Shown: positions 42,339 to 52,476 of the stretch, in pieces
Position numbering within the stretch: the first letter of the stretch is position 1
How the letters are laid out: each line of letters begins with the position of its first letter
Program-made: the position numbers and the translations under genes
Notes under the pieces: model-generated
Told to the model about the DNA's origin: nothing
Database searches by the model: none
Seen by the model: the letters and a program-made list of their open reading frames with translations, nothing else
Source: Ruminococcaceae bacterium UBA1734
GTDB lineage: Bacteria > Bacillota > Clostridia > Oscillospirales > Acutalibacteraceae
Reading direction: 5' to 3'
Assembly: GCA_002315765.1 (NCBI GenBank)
Contig: DCIE01000072.1
Location: 19,043 to 83,042 of the forward strand
Length of the DNA: 64,000 nucleotides

Positions 42339-43847
42339 ATGTCTGAATATACCCCACAAAGCATAAGCGAATATCTTAAACACCGTTTAGATACTCACAG
42401 GGTAGAAACTATAAGTTATAGGTACGGAACAGTAATAAAAACCGGAGACGGTGTATGCCGTATTTCCGGTTTACCTCAGTGTAAATACGGCGAATTATTG
42501 CGTTTTGAAAACGATGTTTACGGAATGGTACTCGACCTGGAGGAAGATAGGTTGGGTGCTGTTATTCTTGATAGCAGTAACAGTGTTAAAGAGGGAGATA
42601 CCGTTGTAGGCACCGGCAAAGTTGCCGAGGTACCGGTGGGTGAAGAATTACTTGGGAGAGTGGTTGACCCTATCGGTCGTTCCCTTGACGGCAAACCTCT
42701 TTTTTCAAAGCAGTTTTTACCCTGTGAAAGAAAGGCTCCGTCTATTATTGACCGCCGTCCCGTTGACACCCCTTTGCAAACCGGTATTTTGTCAATAGAC
42801 AGTATGATACCCATTGGTTTGGGACAGAGAGAGCTTATTATCGGTGATAGACAAACCGGTAAAACTTCTATTGCTATTGATACAATACTAAACCAAAAGA
42901 ACTCCGATGTTATCTGCGTTTACTGCGCTATCGGTCAAAAAGCATCAACTATTTCGGGTGTTATTGAAACCCTTAAGAAAAACGGTGCTATGGACTATTC
43001 GGTTGTTGTTGCCGCAACTGCCTCCGACTCCCCTGCTATGCAATATTTAGCACCATTTGCCGCCACAAGTATTGCGGAATGGTTTACGGAAAAAGGCAAG
43101 AATGTTCTCGTTGTGTATGACGATTTGTCAAAGCATGCCGTTGCATACCGCACTATGTCCCTTTTACTATTAAGACCGCCCGGCAGAGAAGCGTATCCGG
43201 GTGATGTATTTTATCTTCATTCAAGACTTCTTGAAAGAAGCGCCTGTTTATCGGAAAAATTAGGTGGCGGTTCTTTAACGGCATTACCTATTATTGAAAC
43301 GATGGGCGGAAACATTTCGGCATACATTCCTACAAATGTTATTTCCATTACAGACGGACAGATTTTCCTTGAAGACGAATTGTTCCACAGTGGAATAAGA
43401 CCTGCAATCAATACCGGTCTTTCGGTATCTCGTGTGGGTAGAGCTGCACAAAGCGGTGCGATGAAGGCTGTTTCCGGAACACTTAGAATTGAATTGTCCA
43501 AATTCCGTGAAATGGCGGTTTTTGCAAGATTCGGAAGCGATGTTGATGCTTCTACCGCAAAAATGCTTAAAAAAGGTCAAATCCTCACCGAGTTATTTAA
43601 GCAACCGAAATCAAGCCCCTACTCGGTATTCAAAGAGGTTGTACTTTTGCTTTGTTATAAATCCGATATTTTTTATGATATGGATATAAAAGATATTAAG
43701 AGCTATTCTTCACAGCTTTTAAAGTATGTTTACGAGGACTCTTCTGCCGTTGCATCAAAAATTGATTCAACGGGTGTTATGTCAGAGTCAGACAAGCAAC
43801 AAATAATAAGCAGTATTATGGAATTTAAGGAAAAACACAATGAGTAA
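42339..43847 (+). CDS. atpA: F1Fo ATP synthase subunit alpha
   Basis: A 502-aa non-catalytic nucleotide-binding subunit. The P-loop GDRQTGKTS is at about residue 169, and LLLRPPGREAYPGDVFYLH and SISVGRA-type segments (here GLSVSRVGRAAQ) are typical. GGTGA stands before the start. Its N-terminal tip is the usual docking site for delta, which is reduced here. Confidence 0.96.
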   Translation: MSEYTPQSISEYLKHRLDTHRVETISYRYGTVIKTGDGVCRISGLPQCKYGELLRFENDVYGMVLDLEEDRLGAVILDSSNSVKEGDTVVGTGKVAEVPVGEELLGRVVDPIGRSLDGKPLFSKQFLPCERKAPSIIDRRPVDTPLQTGILSIDSMIPIGLGQRELIIGDRQTGKTSIAIDTILNQKNSDVICVYCAIGQKASTISGVIETLKKNGAMDYSVVVAATASDSPAMQYLAPFAATSIAEWFTEKGKNVLVVYDDLSKHAVAYRTMSLLLLRPPGREAYPGDVFYLHSRLLERSACLSEKLGGGSLTALPIIETMGGNISAYIPTNVISITDGQIFLEDELFHSGIRPAINTGLSVSRVGRAAQSGAMKAVSGTLRIELSKFREMAVFARFGSDVDASTAKMLKKGQILTELFKQPKSSPYSVFKEVVLLLCYKSDIFYDMDIKDIKSYSSQLLKYVYEDSSAVASKIDSTGVMSESDKQQIISSIMEFKEKHNE

Positions 43848-44718
43848 CTTAAGTGAACTTAAAAGTCGACTCAATGCCATAAAGCAAACAAGACAGATAA
43901 CAGGCGCTATGTACCTTTTGTCAACTTCTCGTATGAAAAAAGCTATGCAAAATATTGATTACAACATTGCATATATGCATAAGCTTCGTTCTACAATGAA
44001 GGATATCATTTCAAAAGCCACCCAAAACGAAATGCATAACCGTTTCATCCAAAAGCAGGGTGAAGGTGTAAAACTTTATATCTCGGTGGCCTCGGATAAA
44101 GGTCTTTGCGGAAGTTACAATTCGGATATCGTAAAAGAAACATTAAGGATTATGGGGGATAATTTCTCCGACTCAATCCTTCTTTGTGTGGGAAATGTTG
44201 CTAACGCTATGTTTAAAAACGCCGGATATACTCCCGATTATAATTGGTGTGATGTTTTGTCGAAACCGTCCCTTACCATAGCATCCGGCATTTCCAAAAC
44301 CATTATAGACTTATATAGGCAGCATGAGGTTAATGAGGCTTATGTCATTTACACCGAATATGTTAATTCATCGGTTCAAAGGGCTGTTTCAAAACGCATT
44401 TTACCTCTTTTGGAAAAGGATTTTGAAGACATTGAAGATGATTTTAAATACAACGCATTTCCTATTTACGAGCCTTCTATTGATAATGTGTTTGACCTAT
44501 TAGTACCGCAGTATGTAACCGGATTTATGTACGATGTATTTATGCAGTCTGCCGCAAGTGAAAACTCGGCACGAATGAGAGCAATGCAAAACGCAACCGA
44601 TAATGCTGACGAAATGATAGATGAACTATCGGCTGAAATTAATGCCGAAAGACAACTTGCCATTACCAATGAAATATTGGAAATAGCCGCTGCCACAGAT
44701 ATTACGGGTAGCGTTTAA
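43840..44718 (+). CDS. atpG: F1Fo ATP synthase subunit gamma
   Basis: A 292-aa rotor shaft. The N-terminal helix (KSRLNAIKQTRQITGAMYL) and the C-terminal helix (ARMRAMQNATDNA) are the coiled-coil ends, and DKGLCGSYN marks the Rossmann-like middle. It overlaps atpA by 8 bp. Confidence 0.95.
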   Translation: MSNLSELKSRLNAIKQTRQITGAMYLLSTSRMKKAMQNIDYNIAYMHKLRSTMKDIISKATQNEMHNRFIQKQGEGVKLYISVASDKGLCGSYNSDIVKETLRIMGDNFSDSILLCVGNVANAMFKNAGYTPDYNWCDVLSKPSLTIASGISKTIIDLYRQHEVNEAYVIYTEYVNSSVQRAVSKRILPLLEKDFEDIEDDFKYNAFPIYEPSIDNVFDLLVPQYVTGFMYDVFMQSAASENSARMRAMQNATDNADEMIDELSAEINAERQLAITNEILEIAAATDITGSV

Positions 44719-44774
44719 CAAATTATGTATAATAAATTCCTACTTACTTTTGAAAGATATGGTGATTATCATAT

Positions 44775-46160
44775 ATGAGTAATTTTACCGGCAAAATCAT
44801 TAAAATTTCCGGACCTGTAATTGATGTTAGGTTTGAAAACGGAGAAATACCTCCGATATATTCTTTACTAAAAGTTTCCCATATGGATAAGCATTTGGAG
44901 ACTGCCATTCATTTAGGAAACGGTGTTGTCAGAACTATCGCCCTTGAGGCAACCGAAGGTCTTTTCTGCGGTTTAGAGGTTAAGGGCAGCGGAAAGGGAA
45001 TTACCGTTCCTGTAGGCGATTCGGTTATCGGACGAAGCATTGATGTTTTAGGTCGTCCTATTGACGGCAAAGGTGAAATAAAAACCACCGAATACAGACC
45101 TATTCATACAAAAGCTCCCGGACTTGATAAACAAAAAAGTGCTACCGAAATCCTCGAAACCGGAATTAAGGTTATTGACCTATTGGTTCCCTATGCAAAG
45201 GGCGGTAAAATCGGTCTTTTCGGCGGTGCCGGTGTGGGAAAAACAGTTCTTATTATGGAAATGATACATAATATTGCCACAAATCACGGCGGTTATTCGG
45301 TGTTTACCGGTGTAGGTGAACGGTCAAGAGAAGGCAACGAGCTAATTTGCGATATGAAAAAAAGCGGTGTAATTAACAAAACCGTTCTTGCCTTCGGACA
45401 AATGAACGAGCCTTCGGGAAGCCGTATGAGAATTGCTATGACAGGTCTTACCGAAGCCGAATATTTAAGGGATGAAAAAAAGCAGGATGTGCTTTTATTT
45501 ATAGATAACATTTACCGATTTGTACAAGCAGGTAACGAAGTCAGCGCCATGTTAGGAAGACTTCCCGCTGCCGTAGGTTATCAGCCCACATTAGCCGATG
45601 AGTTGGGTGATATTGAAGAAAGAATTGCCTCAACAAAAGACGGTTCTATCACCTCGGTTCAGGCGGTATATGTTCCCGCTGATGACCTTACCGACCCGGC
45701 TCCTGCTACAATTTTCAGCCACCTTGACGCCACAACGGTACTCTCAAGAAGTATTGCCGAACAGGGTATTTATCCTGCCGTTGACCCTCTTGATTCCTCA
45801 AGCCGTGTATTAGAGCCTGAAATTGTAGGAACCGAACACTACAGGGTTGCCCGTAGCGTACAGGAATGTTTACAGCGATATAATGATTTAAAGGATATTA
45901 TTGCAATTTTAGGTATGGAAGAATTATCCGAAGAAGATAGAATTACTGTTTACCGTGCAAGAAAAATACAAAACTTCCTTTCTCAACCTATGTTTGTTGC
46001 CAATTCCTTTACCGGTATTGAGGGTAAATTTGTAACCCTTAAAGATACCGTTGAAGGCTTCCGCCAAATTGTTGACGGAGAAGCCGATGACATTCCCGAA
46101 TTGGCTTTTTCTATGGTAGGAACCATTGATGAAGCTCGGGAAAAAGCAAAAACACTTTAA
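44775..46160 (+). CDS. atpD: F1Fo ATP synthase subunit beta
   Basis: A 461-aa catalytic subunit. P-loop GGAGVGKT at about residue 153, GERSREGNE, the Walker B DVLLFIDNIYRF and the C-terminal DELSEEDR-type segment (here EELSEEDRI) are present. The FIDNIYRF block has Tyr where Phe is usual. GGTGA precedes the start. Confidence 0.97.
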   Translation: MSNFTGKIIKISGPVIDVRFENGEIPPIYSLLKVSHMDKHLETAIHLGNGVVRTIALEATEGLFCGLEVKGSGKGITVPVGDSVIGRSIDVLGRPIDGKGEIKTTEYRPIHTKAPGLDKQKSATEILETGIKVIDLLVPYAKGGKIGLFGGAGVGKTVLIMEMIHNIATNHGGYSVFTGVGERSREGNELICDMKKSGVINKTVLAFGQMNEPSGSRMRIAMTGLTEAEYLRDEKKQDVLLFIDNIYRFVQAGNEVSAMLGRLPAAVGYQPTLADELGDIEERIASTKDGSITSVQAVYVPADDLTDPAPATIFSHLDATTVLSRSIAEQGIYPAVDPLDSSSRVLEPEIVGTEHYRVARSVQECLQRYNDLKDIIAILGMEELSEEDRITVYRARKIQNFLSQPMFVANSFTGIEGKFVTLKDTVEGFRQIVDGEADDIPELAFSMVGTIDEAREKAKTL

Positions 46161-46177
46161 TTTCAGGAGAAAATTCC

Positions 46178-46588
46178 ATGAGTGATTTTAAATTGGAAAT
46201 ACTCACACCGGAAAAACAAGTCTTTGACGGATTTGTTGAGGCGGCAATTTGCCCCACTTCTGACGGTGATATTGAAATTCTAAAGGGCCATCAAAATCTT
46301 GTGGCTGCTTTGATTGAAGATGAAATCAAACTGAAAATCGAGGGCACTTGGCAAACCTATATTATCTCGGAAGGTTTTTTCGAGGTTAGACCGGATAAGG
46401 TTATTATTTTTTCTTTACACTGTGATAAAATTGAGGACTACAAAAAGGAAAAAGAAAAGCGAAGACTTGCCTTGGAAAAAGAATTAAAAGAACACAAGGA
46501 AAACCTATCCAATGCATTTATAAACAGCCTTGACCTTTCAAAACTGATTATTTCTTCTCACAAAAAAAATCATAACATTAATTTTTAA
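46178..46588 (+). CDS. atpC: F1Fo ATP synthase subunit epsilon
   Basis: A 136-aa subunit with the N-terminal beta sandwich (LEILTPEKQVFDG start) and a Lys/Glu-rich helical C-terminus that can inhibit ATP hydrolysis. It ends the atp operon before a bidirectional terminator. Confidence 0.93.
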   Translation: MSDFKLEILTPEKQVFDGFVEAAICPTSDGDIEILKGHQNLVAALIEDEIKLKIEGTWQTYIISEGFFEVRPDKVIIFSLHCDKIEDYKKEKEKRRLALEKELKEHKENLSNAFINSLDLSKLIISSHKKNHNINF

Positions 46589-46590
46589 TG

Positions 46591-46635
46591 AAAAAAGCGA
46601 CCGTTCCACCTTAGAACGGTCGCAATTCTTTTGCT
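46591..46635. terminator. Bidirectional terminator between atpC and pmm
   Basis: A perfect 10-bp GC-rich stem (46597-46606 with 46614-46623), 7-nt loop. T-rich tracts follow on both strands, stronger on the minus strand. Confidence 0.85.
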
Positions 46636-46636
46636 A

Positions 46637-48097
46637 TTATAGGCTTAAAAACTCAAATTTAGAAAGAAATGCCGAAAGCTTTTCAAAGTCTTTTTCCACT
46701 CCGCCCACAACATCACTTTCAAGATTAAGCGGCATAACCGGGTCATGAACCGAAAGTCGAAGAAGGAACCAACCGTTTTCGGTGGATACCCTTATCCCCT
46801 CTCTATTGTCAGGGGCAACCGTATATCCCGATTCTTCATTAGCATACTTTAAAAGTTCACCAATTACCTTAAGTCCGTATTCTTTAAAGTCAGGTGTGGT
46901 AATATTATATCTGAGTTCTTTTTCCTCAACAGGCATTTTAAGTGGCTCTAATATTTTTTCAAAATCAGTACCCTTGGCAAGTTCGATTACTATTTTGGTC
47001 ATCAAATATGCACCGTCATCAAGAAAATAGTTTTCCTTAAGCGCAGCATGTCCCGATGTTTCAATAGCAAGTGGGCTTTCGGTACCTTCTGAACATAATT
47101 CCACAGCCTTATCAATAACATTCTTATATCCTCGGCGGTAACGGTAGTGATTTCCTCCCAACACTTCTTCAATATAGGTCTTAAGTCCATCACTGGTAAC
47201 CGAATCGGTAACAATGGTTCCGCCTTTTTTGCCATCTAAAGCAATATACGAAGCAAGAGCAATAAGACGGTTTCTGTTAATTTCTCTGCCGTTCTTATCA
47301 ACACAACCTGCTCTATCAACATCGGTATCAAAAATAATACCAAGGTCGGCACATGTGTTCTTTACTGCACTGCAAATACTTTCCATTGCTTCTTTATTTT
47401 CGGGATTGGGAATATGATTTGGGAACATTCCGTCAGGCTCTAAGAACTGGCTACCGCTAATATCGGCACCCAATTTTTCAAGAACTTCAGTGGCATAAAA
47501 TCCACCAACACCGTTTCCGGCATCAACAATAATATGGTATCCCTTTAACGGCTCGTTGCCCTTATCTACACTTTTTATTATTTTATTTCTTAAATTCTCC
47601 GCATACAAGGTCATATAATCTTTTTCGATTATTTCACCCTCGGTTTCGCATATAACCTCTTCGCCTCTTGAAGCAAGTTCCAATATTTCCGAAATATCGC
47701 TTCCCTCAAGTCCACCGGTCGGCAGGAAAAACTTTAATCCGTTACGGTCGAAAGGGTGATGACTTGCGGTTATTTGAATAGCGGCATTACAGTTTAAATC
47801 CACGGTTGTCATAAACATTGCCGGAGTTGAAGCAAGACCGCAATCGAATAATGTAACGCCTGATTTTTTAAGTGCTTTTTTTACCTGTCGGCAAATCCTA
47901 TCGGCGGTAATTCTTGAATCGTGTCCCAAAGAAATCTTAAGTTCATTTGCAGGTATTCCCACCCTATCTTGAACGAAGGATACAAATGCCGATGCAATAT
48001 CATAAACCGCTTGGTCGGTAAGTTCAATGGCTTTTCCGCCTAAATCACTTGCATATCCTCTGATATCCGTTCCGCTTTTTAAAAATTTATAATCCAT
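46637..48097 (-). CDS. Phosphomannomutase/phosphoglucomutase
   Basis: A 486-aa alpha-D-phosphohexomutase. The catalytic Ser is in TASHHPFDRNGLKF (about residue 114), the Mg loop is DTDVDRAG (about 260), and the sugar loop is ETSGHAAL (about 350). It moves phosphate between C6 and C1 of mannose or glucose and with manA could lead to GDP-mannose or to surface glycans. It lies at the 3' end of a long minus-strand run after rpe. Confidence 0.93.
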   Translation of the reverse strand: MDYKFLKSGTDIRGYASDLGGKAIELTDQAVYDIASAFVSFVQDRVGIPANELKISLGHDSRITADRICRQVKKALKKSGVTLFDCGLASTPAMFMTTVDLNCNAAIQITASHHPFDRNGLKFFLPTGGLEGSDISEILELASRGEEVICETEGEIIEKDYMTLYAENLRNKIIKSVDKGNEPLKGYHIIVDAGNGVGGFYATEVLEKLGADISGSQFLEPDGMFPNHIPNPENKEAMESICSAVKNTCADLGIIFDTDVDRAGCVDKNGREINRNRLIALASYIALDGKKGGTIVTDSVTSDGLKTYIEEVLGGNHYRYRRGYKNVIDKAVELCSEGTESPLAIETSGHAALKENYFLDDGAYLMTKIVIELAKGTDFEKILEPLKMPVEEKELRYNITTPDFKEYGLKVIGELLKYANEESGYTVAPDNREGIRVSTENGWFLLRLSVHDPVMPLNLESDVVGGVEKDFEKLSAFLSKFEFLSL

Positions 48098-48109
48098 TGT
48101 TTTGTTCCT

Positions 48110-48754
48110 TTACAGAGATTTTAGGTATTTAATTCTTTCCTTCATTTCGGGAGAACCGATTATATAACTTCCGGCAACCAAAACATTTGCTCCTGCTTTA
48201 ACTGCCGCTTCGGCTGTTTCGCCGTTTACACCGCCATCAACCTCTAAGTCTATTTCAAGACCTCGTTTATTTATTTCATTTCTAAGAACTTTCAATTTTT
48301 CCAAAGCCTCAGGCATAAACTTTTGTCCGCCGAATCCCGGCTCAACCGACATAACAAGCACCATATCACAAAGAGGCAATAAATCAAATATTTCTTCCGG
48401 CTTTGTGCATGGTTTAATAGTCATACAGGACTTTACACCTAAAGCTCTGATTTTTTTGAGTGTTTCCGAATTATCGGAACCGGCCTCAAAATGAAAGCCC
48501 AAAATATCGGCATATTTTGCAAAATCCTCAATATATCTATGAGGCTTATCTATCATTAAATGAACATCAAGAGGTAACCTTGTATGTTCCTTGATTGATT
48601 TAATCAGCGGATTGCCGAACGAGATATTCGGAACAAAATTACCATCCATAACATCAACATGGAGCATATCCACTCCTGATTCTTCCATTCGCTTTATTTC
48701 ATCGGTAAACTCCAAAAAATCAGCCGACAAAATAGATGGTGAAACCTTTACCAT
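48110..48754 (-). CDS. rpe: Ribulose-phosphate 3-epimerase
   Basis: A 214-aa TIM-barrel enzyme of the pentose phosphate pathway. Motifs are SPSILSADF at the N-terminus, HVDVMDGNFVPN (about 33-44), VMSVEPGFGGQKF and EVDGGVN. GGTATGG-type spacing places the start as given. It lies 12 bp upstream of the mutase gene. Confidence 0.95.
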   Translation of the reverse strand: MVKVSPSILSADFLEFTDEIKRMEESGVDMLHVDVMDGNFVPNISFGNPLIKSIKEHTRLPLDVHLMIDKPHRYIEDFAKYADILGFHFEAGSDNSETLKKIRALGVKSCMTIKPCTKPEEIFDLLPLCDMVLVMSVEPGFGGQKFMPEALEKLKVLRNEINKRGLEIDLEVDGGVNGETAEAAVKAGANVLVAGSYIIGSPEMKERIKYLKSL

Positions 48755-48802
48755 AACAAATACCCTATCCTTATATTATTTTGCGTGAAACTCACACATT
48801 TT

Positions 48803-49228
48803 TTATTTATTAATAAACACAAGACCTATTATACAGATTATCACACCGATAATTTTATTAAATGTGATTTGCTCTTTAAAAAACATATAACCTATAAAAA
48901 TAAGTATAATTGAAAGAAAAGCACTTTGCATAATTGATGCAGTGCTAACCTGCCAACCGACTTTATATGCATAAATAAAGCCCACTTCAAGACCTATTAT
49001 ACATATACCTAAAATAAAAGGTGCCCAATTTAGTTTTTCGTATTCCGATGCAATATTACCGTTTTTGTTAAAAACATAATATAAGATAAATGAAACTATG
49101 GCACCGATTAAATATGTAACTGTAAGTGATGCGAATGGGTCAATTCTTTTAGGCACGGATTTTGCCGCAATTTGATAAAAAACATTACTGGCAACAACCA
49201 AAATTATCGGCCAAAAATACCCAATCAT
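48803..49228 (-). CDS. Small drug/metabolite-type membrane transporter
   Basis: A 141-aa protein with four predicted helices, the size and pattern of SMR or half-EamA proteins. The start is the ATG at 49228 with AGGTGTG upstream. It is on the same strand as the glycan operon, 32 bp after the fusion enzyme gene, and may flip or export a lipid-linked or polyol intermediate, but the substrate is unknown. Confidence 0.75.
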   Translation of the reverse strand: MIGYFWPIILVVASNVFYQIAAKSVPKRIDPFASLTVTYLIGAIVSFILYYVFNKNGNIASEYEKLNWAPFILGICIIGLEVGFIYAYKVGWQVSTASIMQSAFLSIILIFIGYMFFKEQITFNKIIGVIICIIGLVFINK

Positions 49229-49260
49229 AAAACACACCTAACCATCTTTAGATTAAAACT

Positions 49261-50583
49261 CTATATTTTAACCAAATTTTTTCCGCTGTTAAAATTATCC
49301 ATCATATCGCAAATTGCCAAAGATACTTCTTTATCAATGTTGCCGATAATCTTTTTGTTCTCAATAGCTCTTATAAATGCCACAAGCTCGTATCTTATTC
49401 CCTCGCCGTCAAGCTGATAGAAAAATCTTTTATTCTCGTTTTGATTTTCATATCTTACTTCAAAATAATCGGTTTTCCACCAAGGCGCCGGAACATAGAT
49501 ATATCCCTTATCACCGGTTATGATAAGCTCACCCTCGGATTTTGCACCCTCGGCAACTTTTACCGATGCGGTACTGCTTTTATATCCGAAATTAACACGG
49601 GTAAAAACATCATCACCGTTTTTATCGAACCTTGAATAAATTTTAAAATCATCATAATCGGTACCGAGCAATTGAAAAATAGGAAGCATTGCGTTAGGTC
49701 CCCAGTTTTTAAAACTGTTATATCTCTTATTTTCTATAAAACTATTCATATTTGTACAGGTTACATCAACCGAAAGCACTCTGCCGATTGCGCCGGTTTT
49801 AACCATTAAAATCAGTCGTTCATAGGCGGTTGAATACGCCGAACGAATAGCGTCCATCAGTACCAGATTATTCTCATCCGCTATTTTGAAAAGCTCCGCA
49901 CATTGTTCCTTTGTTTCGCAAACAGGAGACTCGCAAAGTACATTTTTACCGCTTTCTAAAGCCTTTTTTGTAAGCTCATAATGGCTTGAAATAGAACCGT
50001 GAATATAAACGGCATCTAAATTTTTAAGAAACTCCGAATAATCATCGGTAACAAAAGGAAGAGATTTTACTTCCTCACTCATAGCAATAATATTATCGGT
50101 ACAAATTGAATTTATTTCCACACCGTTGACATACTTGCTCTCTCGCTGAAAACGGCTTAAAAAGTCAGCCAAATCACCCTTGATACCTAAGTTTACATTG
50201 CGATTTTTACTTCTTATTTCAGAACTGGAAATACCCCTTGTTCTTTCAAGATAAATAACCCTGCAATAATCGGAAATATAATCGAATTTACCCTTCCAAT
50301 CCGAGCCTATGGCAAAAATATCAACACCGTACTTTTTAATATCGTCAATTTTTTGACCTTCATATTCCTCAACGATTATTTGGTCGGCAAGTCCGGTGGC
50401 TTTAACAGCCTCAATCCTTTCAATTAAGGATTGTTGAACATTGATTTTTCCTCTTAATTGGTCATAACCGTCAGCCGTTACACCTACAATCAAAAAATCG
50501 CCGAGTTGTTTTGCCCGTTCAAGCAGTTTTATATGTCCGATATGAAGTAAATCAAAAGTGCCGTATGTTATTACTTTAATCAT
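49261..50583 (-). CDS. Fusion of TagD-like cytidylyltransferase and Gfo/Idh/MocA oxidoreductase
   Basis: A 440-aa two-domain enzyme. Residues about 1-130 are a glycerol-3-phosphate cytidylyltransferase-like domain (YGTFDLLHIGH, then RTRGISSSEI near 123), which makes a CDP-linked polyol phosphate. Residues about 140-440 match Gfo/Idh/MocA NAD-dependent oxidoreductases, including the ESPVCETKEQC segment equivalent to the catalytic EKP region, although the N-terminal glycine-rich NAD loop is not obvious. Both domains probably act on the same short-chain polyol or keto compound. It overlaps the aminotransferase gene by 4 bp. Confidence 0.85.
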   Translation of the reverse strand: MIKVITYGTFDLLHIGHIKLLERAKQLGDFLIVGVTADGYDQLRGKINVQQSLIERIEAVKATGLADQIIVEEYEGQKIDDIKKYGVDIFAIGSDWKGKFDYISDYCRVIYLERTRGISSSEIRSKNRNVNLGIKGDLADFLSRFQRESKYVNGVEINSICTDNIIAMSEEVKSLPFVTDDYSEFLKNLDAVYIHGSISSHYELTKKALESGKNVLCESPVCETKEQCAELFKIADENNLVLMDAIRSAYSTAYERLILMVKTGAIGRVLSVDVTCTNMNSFIENKRYNSFKNWGPNAMLPIFQLLGTDYDDFKIYSRFDKNGDDVFTRVNFGYKSSTASVKVAEGAKSEGELIITGDKGYIYVPAPWWKTDYFEVRYENQNENKRFFYQLDGEGIRYELVAFIRAIENKKIIGNIDKEVSLAICDMMDNFNSGKNLVKI

Positions 50584-51656
50584 AATATTCCTCTTTGATT
50601 AAGTTCCTTTAGCGCCAATATCAGTTTGTCATAATGAGATTTATTAAGGTCGCCGATATGTCCTACCCTAAAAATCAAATCCTTTTGCTTTCCACCATTT
50701 GGACATACCCACATTTTATATTCATCCTTAATAATACTGAATATTTCATAGGCGTTTTCCTTTTGGGGATAAAGGGCGGTTACGGCATTTGACGGGGTTT
50801 TTGTAACAAGCTTTAACGGCAGGTCCTTAATGCCGTCTCGGAAATATTCAGCCAAGTCAGCTATTCGCTTAACCTCGCTTTCAACACCGCCGTTTTGTTT
50901 TATTTGCTTTAATCTCTCATTTATTTGAAGTAGAATTCCTACAGCCGGAGTAAAGGGAGTTTGTCCCCTCTCCATATTTTTAAGCATATCTTTAATATCA
51001 AGATACATACATTTGCAGGTGTTCTGTTCCACCCTGTCTATTGCCTCTTTAGATAAAACAATAACCGAAATTCCCGGAGGACAGGCAAGAGCCTTTTGGG
51101 AACCTGCAATCATGGCACCAACCGAGTATTTTTCCATATTAAAGCTGTCTGCTAAAAATGAACTTATTGAGTCAACCAACAAAAAAATATTATTCTTTTT
51201 ACAAAATTCACCTATAACCTCAATATCGTAAAGGGTTCCTACCGAAGTTTCATCAAGATTTACAAGCAAACCCGTATAGCCTTTTCCTGAAAATTCATCA
51301 AGCATCTCATAGGTTACATTATTTCCTATTTCAATTTTAATTTCGGTAAAATCAAGCTCATGCAAAGCACAAAGGTCGGCAAATCTCTGTCCGAAGCTAC
51401 CGCCGTTAATTACAAGCAGTTTATCATTCTTGCCAAAGAAATTCATTACGGAAGCTTCCATTGATGCCGTTCCCGAGCCTGTAACGAAAACTACTCTTGC
51501 ATCTTCCTTTGCTCCTGAAAATTCCTTAATCAAGGCTTCATTTTCAAGCATAATTTCCGAAAATTCCGGGGTGCGAAAATAGGGTACATTCTCGGCTCCT
51601 ATCTTTCTAACCTCCGGACAAGACATTACCGGTCCAACTGTAAAATTAATCATCAT
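50580..51656 (-). CDS. Class V aminotransferase (PhnW/AGAT-like)
   Basis: A 358-aa fold-type I PLP enzyme. The PLP Lys lies in AGSQKALACPPG (about residue 189), and the start NFTVGPVMSCPEV and the GSGTASMEA segment are typical of the alanine-glyoxylate/2-aminoethylphosphonate aminotransferases. No phosphonate genes (pepM, ppd) are near, so the substrate is more likely a small keto-alcohol or its phosphate. It is coupled on both sides by 4-bp overlaps with licD and the cytidylyltransferase-oxidoreductase fusion. Confidence 0.85.
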   Translation of the reverse strand: MMINFTVGPVMSCPEVRKIGAENVPYFRTPEFSEIMLENEALIKEFSGAKEDARVVFVTGSGTASMEASVMNFFGKNDKLLVINGGSFGQRFADLCALHELDFTEIKIEIGNNVTYEMLDEFSGKGYTGLLVNLDETSVGTLYDIEVIGEFCKKNNIFLLVDSISSFLADSFNMEKYSVGAMIAGSQKALACPPGISVIVLSKEAIDRVEQNTCKCMYLDIKDMLKNMERGQTPFTPAVGILLQINERLKQIKQNGGVESEVKRIADLAEYFRDGIKDLPLKLVTKTPSNAVTALYPQKENAYEIFSIIKDEYKMWVCPNGGKQKDLIFRVGHIGDLNKSHYDKLILALKELNQRGIL

Positions 51657-52471
51657 ATTTCAACTCTATATCCTTTATCATTATGGGGTATTCTCTTATC
51701 TTCAGGCGGTAATTTCATATAATCGCCGTAAAGATTTGAAAGATAAATATCGTAATTCTTATAGCAATAGAATTCCTCATCCTCAAAAGGCATAAGACAA
51801 ACCGGCTCCATATCTTTTTTTAGCCATTTTTCTTTTTTACCGTACATTCCGTTCATTCCGGCAACATACTCTGCCTTTTGATAATCCACCTCTCTGCAAA
51901 TGTTTTCAAGATGACAGGCAAGTTTCATACCGCCAATCATTTTAAGAAGCGGTCTTACTACATTCTTTGCCACTGCCACTGACTTGCCTCTACTGCTGAT
52001 ATTTGGCTTAGAAAGGCAAAGAAGTAACATTTTTCTGACAAATTTAATTCTTGCTACCTGAATTGAAAACAACAAATTATTTGTGTAAACTCCGTCCTCA
52101 ACGAAGATTTCAATGCCGATGTAGGGACAATCATCATCCCGGGCGAACTCGGCAACTCTTTTAACATCATATCTGATATATCTGATAAAATGTCTTGCAA
52201 ATGTGCCGTTTCGACAGAAAATAAAATCTCTTCCATTTGGTAATTTCAGTTTTTTATCATTATAAAGAGATATTAATTTCTCGTAATCAGGCCTTGTCAT
52301 ATTAAGGTCAATATCATCATCCCAGGGAATAAAACCCTTATGTCTTATCGCACCTAAAAGTGTTCCGCCTGCCAAGGAGTATTTTATATTGTTTTCTTTG
52401 CATATAAGGTCTAATTCCTTTAACATTTCCAAATTAGCCTTTTGCATTTCCTCTAAAGATAAATATTCCAT
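51653..52471 (-). CDS. LicD-family phosphotransferase (1)
   Basis: A 272-aa protein with the LicD nucleotidyltransferase-like core: GGTLLGAIRHKGFIPWDDDIDL (in part) near residues 37-58, where the WDDD.D acidic cluster binds metal. LicD proteins transfer phosphocholine or another CDP-activated alcohol phosphate onto glycans. It is paired with a second, divergent LicD gene just upstream, so two acceptor or donor specificities are likely. Confidence 0.92.
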   Translation of the reverse strand: MEYLSLEEMQKANLEMLKELDLICKENNIKYSLAGGTLLGAIRHKGFIPWDDDIDLNMTRPDYEKLISLYNDKKLKLPNGRDFIFCRNGTFARHFIRYIRYDVKRVAEFARDDDCPYIGIEIFVEDGVYTNNLLFSIQVARIKFVRKMLLLCLSKPNISSRGKSVAVAKNVVRPLLKMIGGMKLACHLENICREVDYQKAEYVAGMNGMYGKKEKWLKKDMEPVCLMPFEDEEFYCYKNYDIYLSNLYGDYMKLPPEDKRIPHNDKGYRVEI

Positions 52472-52476
52472 AGATA

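Noticed and set aside
50580..51656. 2-Aminoethylphosphonate pathway
   Set aside because: The aminotransferase resembles PhnW, but no PEP mutase or phosphonopyruvate decarboxylase gene is in the window.
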